A stretch of DNA of 25,877 bases from CAYLSO01 sp964386525 (GTDB lineage: Bacteria; Eisenbacteria; RBG-16-71-46; DASYSL01). Below the pieces are notes generated by a model. That model made no database searches and was not told the origin of the DNA. It saw only the letters and a list, made by a program, of their open reading frames with translations. Below, in pieces: positions 1-9,125 of this stretch. The stretch's first letter is position 1, and each line of letters begins with the position of its first letter. A program made the position numbers and the translations under genes. The DNA lies in NCBI GenBank assembly GCA_964386525.1, contig CAYLSO010000044.1, positions 1-25,877 of the forward strand, written 5' to 3'.

Positions 1-27
1 GGCGACGATCCGCACGCGGGCGCCCAT
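1..27 (-). CDS. Possible 5' fragment of the gene after sprA
   Basis: An ATG on the minus strand (27-25) lies directly after the sprA stop codon (30-28) and opens nine codons (MGARVRIVA) before the window ends. The zero-base spacing would fit a translationally coupled downstream gene. No Shine-Dalgarno motif is visible and nine residues do not allow identification. Confidence 0.25.
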
Positions 28-3000
28 CTAGAATGACATCTGCGCGTTGGCCTCGAGGCGGAGGCCACGCTGGGCCAGGCTGCCGGCGGACGCCCCGTCG
101 CTGCCGAAGACGGCGCGGGTGAAGTCCCGGTATTGGTTGAAGCCGAGGCCGATCGTACCGGCGACGTTGCGGCTGAAGTTGTACGTGCTCGAAAGCGACA
201 CGTCGATGCGGTCGTTGCGGATCTCCCCGCCGATGCGCGCTTGACCGGGCACCGTGGTCCCTCCCGTCCGGCGGTTGTAGGAGCTGCGCAGCGCCAGTGT
301 CAGCGTGCTCTTGAGGCTCGAGCCGAAGAGCCCGAAGAAACTGAACTTGTTGCCCGGGCTCAGCGTCTTGCTCGCCTCCGCCCGGACCGTCAGGTTGGTC
401 GTGCTGGTGTTGGCCGACCCCGCCGCCGTGCCCCCGAAGGAGCGCGTGTTGCGGAAGTCCTCGCGTAGCGAGGAGCTGTACTCCGCGGCGAGCACGGTCT
501 GCAAGCCGCCTTTCGTGGTGCCGGTGAGGGACAGGAGCGGCTGCCAGTTGGTGGACGAGATGCGGGCGTTGATCGGCTTGCCGTAGGTCCCCTCGTCGCT
601 CACTTTGTGGGAGTAGCGGGTCTGGGCGCTGAGCGTCGGGAAGACGCCGCCCAGGAACAGGAGGCGCTGCACCGCGCCCCAGTCGGCGGTCAGGTCCGGC
701 CAGTCCTGGTTGGTGTTGACGTAGATCTGACCGTTGCTGGCGCGCAGGTTCTGCGAGTACCCGACGCGCACGCGGGCGTTGCCGCGGTTCCACAGGGCCA
801 GAGCCGTGGACACCTCGCCCAGTAGATTCCGCTGCCCGCTCTCCGACGACTGCGGGTCGCGTATCACGCTCGGCGCCCGCCCGTCCTTGTCGGCGAAGTT
901 CGGATCCCCGGGTTTGGCGCCCACCGGCGGCAGGCCCGGCTCGCGGTCGAGGCCCAGCCGGTACCAGATGTTCGGGTAACCGTAGAGCCGGCTGTAGGCC
1001 GTGTTCCGGTTGAGGTTGCCGTGCACCTGGAAGTCGCCGAGGCGCGACAGCAGGCGGGCGAAGACCGGCGCCCCGCCGGTCTTCCCGGGCGTCGCGCGGC
1101 CGAGCCGCGCGAAGGGGATCGTCCAGCGCATGTCGGCGCTGGCCTGGTTGGCGAAGTTGCCGAGCACCAGGGTGGGCGACAGATCCGGACCGCGCGCCTC
1201 GGTGAAGGACGTCGAGCCGGTGAACTCGGGCGCCACCCACTGGGTCAAGCGCAGCGGCAGCCGCACGTCGAAGCGCTGCTGGAAGCCCGTCTGGCGGCCG
1301 AAGTTGATGCCACCGATGCGCAGCGGCGCGACGCCCGGCAGGTTGGCGTTGCGCACGCTCTGGAACGAATAGCCGAGCGGCTCGATCGGCCGCCACGCGG
1401 CCGAAAGATTGTAGATCGCGTCCTTGGCGTAGACCCGGCCCAGGCGCGACACGTAGACGCCCTCGGCGTCGCGGTCGTACTGCACCGAGCGCCGGGTGGT
1501 CATGTCGAAGCTCAGCGAGGCGTTGGACGGCAGCAGGTAGAGCCTGGCCGGCTTGCCCCCCCGGCTCTTGAGCAGCGGCAGCGGCACCCCCAGCAGGTTG
1601 GCCGTGCTCAGCGAGTAGCGGCCGCCGCCGGAGAGCACCCGCGCGGTGTCCACCGAGGTGGGCGTGCGCCGGCGGTCGTCCTGCATCGAGTAGCGGAACG
1701 CGAGCGCGTCGAGGGTGTTGCGCAACAGCCAGCTGCGCGAGCCGCCGTGCGACAGCGAGGCGCCCCAGTTGCGGCTCCATTGCGTGGAGCGCTCGTCCTC
1801 GGCGTCGGTGCCGCGCAGCAGGATGTCCTGCCCGGTGCGGAAGCGCGGCAGGGTGCGGCCGTCGGCGAACCCGAAGTTCACCGGCAGGATGAACCCCGAC
1901 CCGCGTAGGAACTTCTCGATCCCCAAGCTGCCGGTGAGCCGCCACGCCTGGTATTCGTTGCCGCTGCCGCGCAGCTGCCCGAGGCGCTGGAAGTTCTCGT
2001 CCTGCCGGTCGACGTTGAGGTTCAAGGACAGCAGGTCGGAGAAACTGGACAGCACGGTGACGCGCTGCGCCGAGCCGCGGTCGCGGGCCACGCCGTAGGC
2101 GCGCAGCTCGTCGACCCACAGCTCCCCGGGCTGCGCCCGCCCGCTGGCGTACGCCGAATCGCGGGAGGCCGAGTCCGGGGCCGGCGCGGCGTTCAGCAGG
2201 CCGATCGCCGCGCGCGCCACGCGCGTGAACGACGGGCGGCCGACGACCCGCAGGCGCTCCACGCCCCCGCCCGGCGCCGCCCGCTCCACGGCCGCCTGCG
2301 TCGAGTCGTTGTCGAGGCCGATCTTGAGGTCGGAGAAGTCGGTGAGCACCAGGTCGTACTCGGCCCACGGGACGGGCTTGCTGCCGAGCGGCACGGCGCG
2401 CGGCACCGGCGCCGAGTATTCGTAGTAGTTGCGCTGCTCGTTGCCGCCGTCGGACAGGAATCGCACGTAGAAGCGGATGCTGTCGGCCGACGAGAAGTCG
2501 AGCCCGGCGGCGTAGAAACGGACGCTGCGGTAACGCGAGTAGTCCTCCGCCGAGGGCGCCGGACGGTAGGCGCTCACTTCACCGCCGGGCACCAGGTTGA
2601 CCACCCGCAGCGCCAGCGACTGCTCGCGCTCGGCCACCGACGAGCCGGTCTGCGTCTGCGTGCCCACCTGGAAGGGCGGCTCGTAGACGGCGGCGTCCTC
2701 GCGGTTGTTGACGGTGCGCACCACGATGTCCTGGCCGTAGAGCGCTGCCGTCGAGTCCACCGCGTTGGCCACCCAGCGGTTGCCCACCACCTCGAGCTGG
2801 GCCAGCTCCAAGAGCGGCCGCCGGCCGACGCCGGCGTCGAGCGTGTAAGGCGGCAGCCGGCTGCCCTCGACGCCCTCCAGCCAGACGCGCACATGCTTGA
2901 TGGTGTGGAGGTCGGCGCTGCCGAACGTGGCAAAATTCGGGTCGTCGGACCGTAGATCGAGCGGGATGATGAAGCGCCGCCAGCCGTTGTCCTCGGCCGG

Positions 3001-6000
3001 CTGGTTCTCGGACGGCACGTTGGGGTCGTTGACATACTTCTCGTAGACGTCGGTGTCGAGGAAGCGCGTGTCCCCGAGGTCGATGGTGTAGCGGAAGAAG
3101 CTGTTCTCGGTGTCGAGCTGGCCGTCGCCGTCGAGGTCCTCGGTGTCGGGAACGCCGCGGAACGCCTGGTTCTTCTCGGTGCCGTTGGCGAAGCGCCAGC
3201 GCCGCGGGTCGCGCTCCGGATAGAGGTCCTTCTCCTCGTCGCCGTTGGGCACCCGCCAGTCGTCGCCGTGCGGGTCGCTCGGCGAGGCGTTGATGGCCGC
3301 CGTGGAGTCCACCAGGTCGGTCTCGCTGAGGTCGGCCACGGCGTCGAGCCCAATGTCCTCTTCGGGGGTGAGCTGGCGGTCGGGCGGCGGCAGGTCCTCC
3401 GTATCCGGCACCTGGTTCGGCCGCTCGTCGGGCCGCCGCTGCTGGTCCTCGCCCACCAGGCCGACGTCGATGTGCAGCTTGACGCCCGGGCGCCGCAGCA
3501 GCTCGAAGTCGCGGAAGTCGTTCAGCCAAAGATCGATGAACTGGCTGCGCGACAGATCGACGCCGTCCGCGTCGAGGGTCTGCGTCAGTCCCACCCACAG
3601 CGAGTCGTGCACCGCCCCGCTCCACGGGCGAGGGATCCACCAGGACAGCACGTTGACCGAGGCCTGGCTGTCCTCGGCGCGCGTCAGGTTGGGCCGCAGA
3701 TCCTTCTGCTTGATGACGTTGTAGGGGTTGAACCACAGGAGTTGGGCGTTGTCCCGGTAGCGGCTGACGGAGTCCTCGAAGGCACCGACGCGCACGTTGG
3801 GCGGCGCCGCCCAGACCCACGCGCGCGCGTCCATGGCCGCGGTGTTTGAGCTGCGCGCCCCCTCGAAGTCGTCCAGGTAGAGCTCGTTCTTGGTGTTCGG
3901 GTTGGGGATCGAATAGCCGGTCTCGGCGGTGACCTCGAGGCGCGAGCCGACGTTGCTGGCGCGGTAGAACGGCAGCGCGTTGACCATCGCGCTCATGAAC
4001 CGCGGCTCGAGCCTGATGCGCCCGTTGATGTCCCCGATCACCGTGCGCGCCGGCTCCTCCCCGGCGCGCGGGCGCTTCTCCTGGACCCCGCGCGCCTCGT
4101 AGAGGAAGGCGCCGCCCAGCGACAGGTTCTCCGTGTCGAGCACCTTGACGGCGCCGCCGATCAGCGTCTTGTCGGCGGTGGCGAACAGCGGCGCGTACGA
4201 GTAGTCCACCGACAGGGCCGAGCCGGCCTCGCGCGCCTTGGGCGACAGCAGCTCGACCGAGCCGCTCAGGTAGTTGATGCGGTAGTCGCGCTCGCGCACC
4301 AGGGTCTCGCCGTTGACACTGACGATCTCGGAGCCCTCTACGACCGGCGTGTTGCGCAGGTAGATGAGGTTCGAGCCCGAGAGCGAGGAGAACTCGGCGT
4401 AGATGTAGAAACGCTTGGCGTCCTTCTGCTCCTGCAGGCTGCGCACCATGTAGGGCGCGTCGTTGCCCCGGATGTCGTCCGGCTGCGCCGCGTCGAGGGT
4501 GAAACTGCGGCGCCGCGGCGCCAGGCCCAGGGGGGCGACGCGCGTCTTGTAGAAGTACTTGTCGCCCGGCCGGTCGAGGCGCGGCGCGAACGGCCGCAGG
4601 TCGGGGAAGTAGAGGATGCCGTTGCTCCAGTCCACCAGGCTCTGGTCGCCGAAGCGGTCGAGGCTGCCGTCCTGGCCGGGCTGCGCCGTGCCGCCCTGCG
4701 ACTGGTTGAGCAGGTCGACGCCCGTGACCTCCAGGTAGGTGATGTTCTCCCCGGTGGTCGGGTCGGTGAACTGCTCCAGGTACTCGCGCTGCCCGCCGCC
4801 GGAGATCTTGCGCACCTGGATCTTGGCCGTCTTGGAGTCGAGGTCGCGCCCCCCCAGGCTGTAGAAGTTGCGCAGCTCGTACTCGCGGGTCGGCGCGAAC
4901 GGGCTGACCCGCTGGTCCTCCGTGAAGCGCGCCGTGTTCGTCGAGTCGGAGTTGAGCAGCTCGAGCGGCGCCTTGATGAGCTTGAGGCGCAGGGTGTCGG
5001 CGTCGGTCACTCCCACCTGCCCGCGCGAATCGCGGAAGGCCACGGCCAGGGTGGCGTTGTCGGGCAAGGCGGTGGCCAGCACGAGCACGGGCATGTGCTC
5101 GCCGAACAGGTCGCGGCGCACCGTGAAATCCTTGATCGGTTCCTTGCGGTCGAACTTACCGAACAGCGCCGCGCCCCGTGGGGCGCCCGCCGGCAGGCCA
5201 TCGGCCCGCGGATCCGCCACCTCGGCGAACCCGGCCTTCTCGGCGCCCAGGTCCTGGCTGATGCGGTCGTCGAGGTACACCTCGATGCTCGCCAGGTCGT
5301 TCAGCTTGGGGGCGTCCGGGCGCACGTCGCCGTTGGCGTCGACCAGCGAATCGGGCAGCTGCAGCAGGAAGTAGGTGCGCTGGATGTACTGCCAGTCCTC
5401 GATGCTGGTGGTGCGCGTCTGGGTGCTGCCCGTGAACTGCGTGCGCTCGCTGCGCGCCTCCTGTCGCGAGGCGATCACCGTCAGGTCGGTGCCGCCCAGG
5501 CGCCCCTGGGCGTGCACGCCGAACAGACCGTCGTTGCGGCCGCTGTAGGAGACGTACTGGGTGCCCGGCAGGCTGAGGTTGGTGTTGCCGAGGTCGAGCT
5601 TGCGCAGGATCTCGTCGTCTTCGCCGGAGAAGCTCAGGGCGATGCGGTTGGTGAGCGGCGTCTGCACACCCGAGAACTGCGCCACGTCCACCGACACCTT
5701 GTCGCCGAGCGTGCCGATGATGTTGATGTCGAGGTCCTGCCGCATATCGAGCTGCGGGAAGATGGACTGCGAGCGGCCGTAGACGCTCTGCTGGTTCGTC
5801 CAGTTGCTGCGGCCCGCGATGCTGATGCGCTCCGAACCGCTGACGTTGAGCGCCGGCGGGCTGTCGCCCAGGAAGCTGCGCATCGCCTTGGGCAGTTCCA
5901 CCGGCAGGGCGATGGAAAAGCCGGGGCGCGTGTCGATCGCCGATTCCACCGGCGCCTGGTTGATGCGGGCGCGCGCGGCGGTCACCCACTGCCGGCGCAG

Positions 6001-6396
6001 GCTGGCGGCGGTGAGCCGGGACGCATAATCTGCGAGCGGCTCGGAGCGCTCCGGGCCGAGCGGCACGTCGGCGGCCGACACCCCGGTGGTAATCAGCCCT
6101 TGCGCCGCATCCACCTCGACCTGCAGCGTGCGGGCGTCGAGGGGCAGTTGCAGGGCGCCGGCGGGGTAGTCGAAGCCGAACAGCTGATCGTCGAGGAAGT
6201 TGCGCGGCAGATTGAGCCCGGAGATCCACGGCGTCCATAGGATGTATGGTGAGTCGCCGCGCGGCGGCGGGGCGGCCGCGGGCGGTGGCGCCGGGCCCGG
6301 CGAGGCAGCCTGGCCCCACGCCGGCGCACCGGGCAGGAGCAGGCCGCTGGCCAGCGCGGCCAGCACAAGGAGGGCAATGCCAAAGCTAAGGCGCAT
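28..6396 (-). CDS. sprA: SprA-type outer-membrane translocon (type IX secretion)
   Basis: This is a giant outer-membrane protein of about 2122 residues. In Bacteroidota SprA is the very large beta-barrel through which type IX cargo crosses the outer membrane, and family members are about 2300-2500 aa. Family hallmarks seen here are YLDDFEGARSS near residue 843, alternating beta-rich segments, an acidic PDTEDLDGDGQLDTEN stretch near residue 1085, and a barrel-like C-terminal half ending in QMSF, an aromatic C terminus typical of outer-membrane barrels. I chose the ATG at 6396 because it gives a clean signal peptide (MRLSFGIALLVLAALASGLL, then an AWGQA cleavage region). A TTG at 6468 and an ATG at 6441 lie upstream in frame but would put 24 or 15 residues before the hydrophobic core. 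None of the starts has a convincing ribosome site. The gene is divergent from lptF. No other type IX component (PorV, GldK-N, PorU) is in the window, so function is inferred from family alone. Confidence 0.87.
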   Translation of the reverse strand: MRLSFGIALLVLAALASGLLLPGAPAWGQAASPGPAPPPAAAPPPRGDSPYILWTPWISGLNLPRNFLDDQLFGFDYPAGALQLPLDARTLQVEVDAAQGLITTGVSAADVPLGPERSEPLADYASRLTAASLRRQWVTAARARINQAPVESAIDTRPGFSIALPVELPKAMRSFLGDSPPALNVSGSERISIAGRSNWTNQQSVYGRSQSIFPQLDMRQDLDINIIGTLGDKVSVDVAQFSGVQTPLTNRIALSFSGEDDEILRKLDLGNTNLSLPGTQYVSYSGRNDGLFGVHAQGRLGGTDLTVIASRQEARSERTQFTGSTQTRTTSIEDWQYIQRTYFLLQLPDSLVDANGDVRPDAPKLNDLASIEVYLDDRISQDLGAEKAGFAEVADPRADGLPAGAPRGAALFGKFDRKEPIKDFTVRRDLFGEHMPVLVLATALPDNATLAVAFRDSRGQVGVTDADTLRLKLIKAPLELLNSDSTNTARFTEDQRVSPFAPTREYELRNFYSLGGRDLDSKTAKIQVRKISGGGQREYLEQFTDPTTGENITYLEVTGVDLLNQSQGGTAQPGQDGSLDRFGDQSLVDWSNGILYFPDLRPFAPRLDRPGDKYFYKTRVAPLGLAPRRRSFTLDAAQPDDIRGNDAPYMVRSLQEQKDAKRFYIYAEFSSLSGSNLIYLRNTPVVEGSEIVSVNGETLVRERDYRINYLSGSVELLSPKAREAGSALSVDYSYAPLFATADKTLIGGAVKVLDTENLSLGGAFLYEARGVQEKRPRAGEEPARTVIGDINGRIRLEPRFMSAMVNALPFYRASNVGSRLEVTAETGYSIPNPNTKNELYLDDFEGARSSNTAAMDARAWVWAAPPNVRVGAFEDSVSRYRDNAQLLWFNPYNVIKQKDLRPNLTRAEDSQASVNVLSWWIPRPWSGAVHDSLWVGLTQTLDADGVDLSRSQFIDLWLNDFRDFELLRRPGVKLHIDVGLVGEDQQRRPDERPNQVPDTEDLPPPDRQLTPEEDIGLDAVADLSETDLVDSTAAINASPSDPHGDDWRVPNGDEEKDLYPERDPRRWRFANGTEKNQAFRGVPDTEDLDGDGQLDTENSFFRYTIDLGDTRFLDTDVYEKYVNDPNVPSENQPAEDNGWRRFIIPLDLRSDDPNFATFGSADLHTIKHVRVWLEGVEGSRLPPYTLDAGVGRRPLLELAQLEVVGNRWVANAVDSTAALYGQDIVVRTVNNREDAAVYEPPFQVGTQTQTGSSVAEREQSLALRVVNLVPGGEVSAYRPAPSAEDYSRYRSVRFYAAGLDFSSADSIRFYVRFLSDGGNEQRNYYEYSAPVPRAVPLGSKPVPWAEYDLVLTDFSDLKIGLDNDSTQAAVERAAPGGGVERLRVVGRPSFTRVARAAIGLLNAAPAPDSASRDSAYASGRAQPGELWVDELRAYGVARDRGSAQRVTVLSSFSDLLSLNLNVDRQDENFQRLGQLRGSGNEYQAWRLTGSLGIEKFLRGSGFILPVNFGFADGRTLPRFRTGQDILLRGTDAEDERSTQWSRNWGASLSHGGSRSWLLRNTLDALAFRYSMQDDRRRTPTSVDTARVLSGGGRYSLSTANLLGVPLPLLKSRGGKPARLYLLPSNASLSFDMTTRRSVQYDRDAEGVYVSRLGRVYAKDAIYNLSAAWRPIEPLGYSFQSVRNANLPGVAPLRIGGINFGRQTGFQQRFDVRLPLRLTQWVAPEFTGSTSFTEARGPDLSPTLVLGNFANQASADMRWTIPFARLGRATPGKTGGAPVFARLLSRLGDFQVHGNLNRNTAYSRLYGYPNIWYRLGLDREPGLPPVGAKPGDPNFADKDGRAPSVIRDPQSSESGQRNLLGEVSTALALWNRGNARVRVGYSQNLRASNGQIYVNTNQDWPDLTADWGAVQRLLFLGGVFPTLSAQTRYSHKVSDEGTYGKPINARISSTNWQPLLSLTGTTKGGLQTVLAAEYSSSLREDFRNTRSFGGTAAGSANTSTTNLTVRAEASKTLSPGNKFSFFGLFGSSLKSTLTLALRSSYNRRTGGTTVPGQARIGGEIRNDRIDVSLSSTYNFSRNVAGTIGLGFNQYRDFTRAVFGSDGASAGSLAQRGLRLEANAQMSF

Positions 6397-6512
6397 AGGA
6401 GGCGACTCGCGGGCTCTGCCCAACCAACGGGGATGTGCCATAGTCAAAGTGTGGTCCGGACCGCGCAACGGGGCTCTGGCCGGCCAGTGGCCCAGGGTGT
6501 AACTTCAAGCCC
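6397..6512. promoter_or_regulatory. Divergent intergenic region between sprA and lptF
   Basis: This 116-base gap separates two divergent genes and should hold both promoters. I could not pick out a convincing -35/-10 pair for either direction. A TTGACT hexamer occurs on the minus strand near 6440-6448 but has no matching -10 at normal spacing. The call rests on gene orientation only. Confidence 0.4.
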
Positions 6513-7922
6513 GTGCGCACACTACGGTTGTACGTCCTGCGCCAGTCGCTGGTTCCCTGGTTCCTGGGTTTCGGGGTCGTCACCGGCACGCTTCAGGTGG
6601 ACCTCCTGGTGGACTATCTGGACCTCTGGCTCAAGCGGGGCGTCCCCCTTTGGGCGGTCGGCCAGATCTTCCTCTTCGGCCTGGGCTGGATGTCCGCCCT
6701 GGCGGTGCCCTGCGGGGTGCTGGTCGCTTCCCTCATCACTTTCGGGAGGATGAGCCAGGACTTCGAGATCGTCGCTCTCAAGTCCAGTGGAATCAACCTC
6801 TTCCGCATCATCCTGGTACCCTTGGCCGCCGCCCTCGCGCTGAGCCTGGGGCTGGCCTATTTCAATACCTTCGTCCTCCCCGAGACGAACCACGCCTATG
6901 CCAACCTACTGGCCGACATCGGCCGCAAGCGCCCCACGGTCCGCCTCCGGGAGGGGGTCTTCAACAGCGATTTTCCCGGCATCCGGCTCCTGGTGGACAG
7001 CCTGGATGCGCGAGCCAACCGGATGTGGGGGGTCTCGATCCTGGAGTTCCAGGAGGGGGTCTCCCCCACCCTGATCGTGGCCCGACAGGGGCATCTGGGG
7101 TACAGCCCGGACGGGCAGACGGCCGTCCTCACCCTGCGCGATGGCGAGCTGCACCAGGAGCCGACCGACGCCGCCGAGCCGGGAACCTACAGGGTCATGC
7201 GTTTCGACACGCACGTGATCAACGTGGCCGGGGCCGGCGAGATGCTCGAGCGCCAGGTACGGCAGAGCCGGTCCGAACGCGAGATGACCACCGCCCAGCT
7301 GCGGAAGGAGATCGGCTACTCGCGGCGGCAGCTGGCCGACGCCCGCACCCGCCTCACGGACCGCCTCCAGGCCTTCGGCCTCGACCCCCGGTTCCTCCCC
7401 TGGATCGAGGGCCGCAGCGGACCGGCCGGGTGGTGGCTCGCGTTGCGGGGCCTGGCCGACCCCGCCGGCCGCCTCGACGCGGCCTCGCTCCCCTCGGGCG
7501 TCCGGACGGAGCTGGCGCTGTCCCGGCTCGAGACCGACACCTACCGGCGGCGCATCGCGCAACTCGAAGTCGAGGTCCACAAGAAGTACTCTCTGGCTTT
7601 CGCGTGCGTGGTCTTCGTACTGGTGGGCGCGCCCCTCGGGGTGCGCGTGCGGCGGGGCGGGCTGACGGTGGGATTCCTGAGCCTGGCATTCTTCCTCTTC
7701 TACTTCATCTGCCTGGTGGCCGGCGAGGGCCTGGCCGAGCGCCTCTTGCTGCCACCGGCGCTCGCCATGTGGCTGCCCAACCTGGTGCTGGGGATCCTCG
7801 GAGTCGCATGGACGGCGGCCGCCTGCGACGCGCGCTGGCAGGGCTGGCGACCGCGGCCGGCCGCGGCGGCGCCGGGCCCGCCCGCCGCGCCCCCCGTCTT
7901 GTCCGCGAGGAGCGGCGCGTGA
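6513..7922 (+). CDS. lptF: LptF/LptG-family LPS export permease (first paralogue)
   Basis: This is an inner-membrane permease of the YjgP/YjgQ family. With LptB ATPase and LptG, this family extracts lipopolysaccharide from the inner membrane and feeds the LptC-A-D bridge. The protein has 469 residues, with three N-terminal membrane segments (about 10-32, 48-75, 90-112), a beta-rich periplasmic domain containing NTFVLPETNHAYA and later strands, and three C-terminal membrane segments from about residue 360. The family is usually about 360 aa. The excess is mostly a charged helical insert at about residues 255-358 (starting REMTTAQLRKEI) between the jellyroll and the fourth membrane segment, plus a Pro/Ala tail. 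The start is GTG with no strong ribosome site. The stop overlaps the next permease by four bases (GTGA). Which paralogue is LptF and which LptG is inferred from order. Confidence 0.88.
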   Translation: MRTLRLYVLRQSLVPWFLGFGVVTGTLQVDLLVDYLDLWLKRGVPLWAVGQIFLFGLGWMSALAVPCGVLVASLITFGRMSQDFEIVALKSSGINLFRIILVPLAAALALSLGLAYFNTFVLPETNHAYANLLADIGRKRPTVRLREGVFNSDFPGIRLLVDSLDARANRMWGVSILEFQEGVSPTLIVARQGHLGYSPDGQTAVLTLRDGELHQEPTDAAEPGTYRVMRFDTHVINVAGAGEMLERQVRQSRSEREMTTAQLRKEIGYSRRQLADARTRLTDRLQAFGLDPRFLPWIEGRSGPAGWWLALRGLADPAGRLDAASLPSGVRTELALSRLETDTYRRRIAQLEVEVHKKYSLAFACVVFVLVGAPLGVRVRRGGLTVGFLSLAFFLFYFICLVAGEGLAERLLLPPALAMWLPNLVLGILGVAWTAAACDARWQGWRPRPAAAAPGPPAAPPVLSARSGA

Positions 7923-8998
7923 GGATCTTCGACCGCTACGTGCTCCGCCAGTACCTCCCCGCGCTGCTCCTGGCCCTGCTGGCGTTCATCTCCATCTTCC
8001 TCGTCGTGGACTTCATCGAGAAGCTCAACCGCTTCCTCGACCACGACGCCGCCTTCTGGGCGGTGACCCGCTACTTCGCCTGGAAGACGCCGTACGTGAT
8101 CGTGATGATGCTGCCGGTGGCCCTGCTCATGGCCACCTTCCTCACGCTCGGCCAGATGGCCCGCTTCCACGAGCTCTCCGCCATCGTCACCTCCGGCGCG
8201 AGCCTGGCGCGCGTCGCGCTGCCGGTCCTCCTCGTGGCCACCCTGGCCTCGGCGGCCTCGTTCGTGCTGGGCGAGCTGGTCGTACCGCAGGCCACGACGC
8301 GCCGGGAGCGCATCCTGGAGCGGGAGATCGACAAGATCCCCCCCGCCCCCGAGGCCGAGCGCACCGACGTCACGGTGCGCGGACGCGGCGGTTACGTGTA
8401 CGTGGTGCGGCTCTACCTGGTGCCCGAACGGCGCATGCACGACGTGAGCATCTACAGATTTGAAGGCGGCCACCTGCGGCGCCGCGTCGACGCCCGCGTC
8501 GGCGAGTGGAAGGGCGACGCGTGGCTCCTGCGCCAGGGCACCGAGCGCCGCTTCCAGCCGGACGGCACCGAGCGCTCGCGCAGCTTCGAGCGCATGCGCC
8601 TGGTGGCGGCGGAGGGACCGGAGCAGTTCGGCTCGCCGCCCGACGACCCCGACCAGCTCGGCTACTTCGACCTGCGGCGCTTCCTGCGGCGGGCCGGACC
8701 GCACGGCGCCGAGCTGACGCGCTACCGCGTCGATCTGCACGTCAAGCTCGCTTTCCCGCTCGCCAACCTCATCGTCGGCATCATCGGCTGCGTCCTCGCC
8801 ATGCAGGCCCGCCATCCCACCCCGGCGCTGTCGTTCGGCCTGTCGGTGAGCATCGCGTTCGCCTACTTCGGGGTCATGCGCATGTGCGAGGCGCTCGGCG
8901 ACGGCGGGCTGCTGGCGCCGTGGGCGGCGGGTTGGGCCCCCGTCTGCGTCTTCGGGGGCTGGGCGGCCTACCTCCTCCATCGCCTGCATCGCCGGTAG
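7919..8998 (+). CDS. lptG: LptG/LptF-family LPS export permease (second paralogue)
   Basis: This is the second half-transporter of the LPS export complex. It has 359 residues, close to the usual family length. It opens with RIFDRYVLRQYLPALLLAL and a first membrane segment, then FIEKLNRFL and two more segments with VIVMMLPVALLMATFLTLG. The family motif GELVVPQA comes next, followed by a periplasmic beta domain at about residues 140-260. Three C-terminal membrane segments follow (from AFPLANLIVGIIGCVLAMQ). The GTG start overlaps the lptF stop by four bases and is preceded by AGGAG at 7908-7912 with six bases of spacing, so coupled translation is likely. The Lpt partners LptB, LptC, LptA and LptD are not in the window. 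Confidence 0.92.
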   Translation: MRIFDRYVLRQYLPALLLALLAFISIFLVVDFIEKLNRFLDHDAAFWAVTRYFAWKTPYVIVMMLPVALLMATFLTLGQMARFHELSAIVTSGASLARVALPVLLVATLASAASFVLGELVVPQATTRRERILEREIDKIPPAPEAERTDVTVRGRGGYVYVVRLYLVPERRMHDVSIYRFEGGHLRRRVDARVGEWKGDAWLLRQGTERRFQPDGTERSRSFERMRLVAAEGPEQFGSPPDDPDQLGYFDLRRFLRRAGPHGAELTRYRVDLHVKLAFPLANLIVGIIGCVLAMQARHPTPALSFGLSVSIAFAYFGVMRMCEALGDGGLLAPWAAGWAPVCVFGGWAAYLLHRLHRR

Positions 8999-9125
8999 GA
9001 GGCGCTGGACGCGACTCCAAGATCCGGCACCGTCGCCCCCCCGACCCTGCGTCTCGGCCCTCCTGCCCGCCCACGAGGGGCAGAGCGCCGCCCTGGCCGC
9101 CGAACCCCGGGAGGGGGAGCCCATC

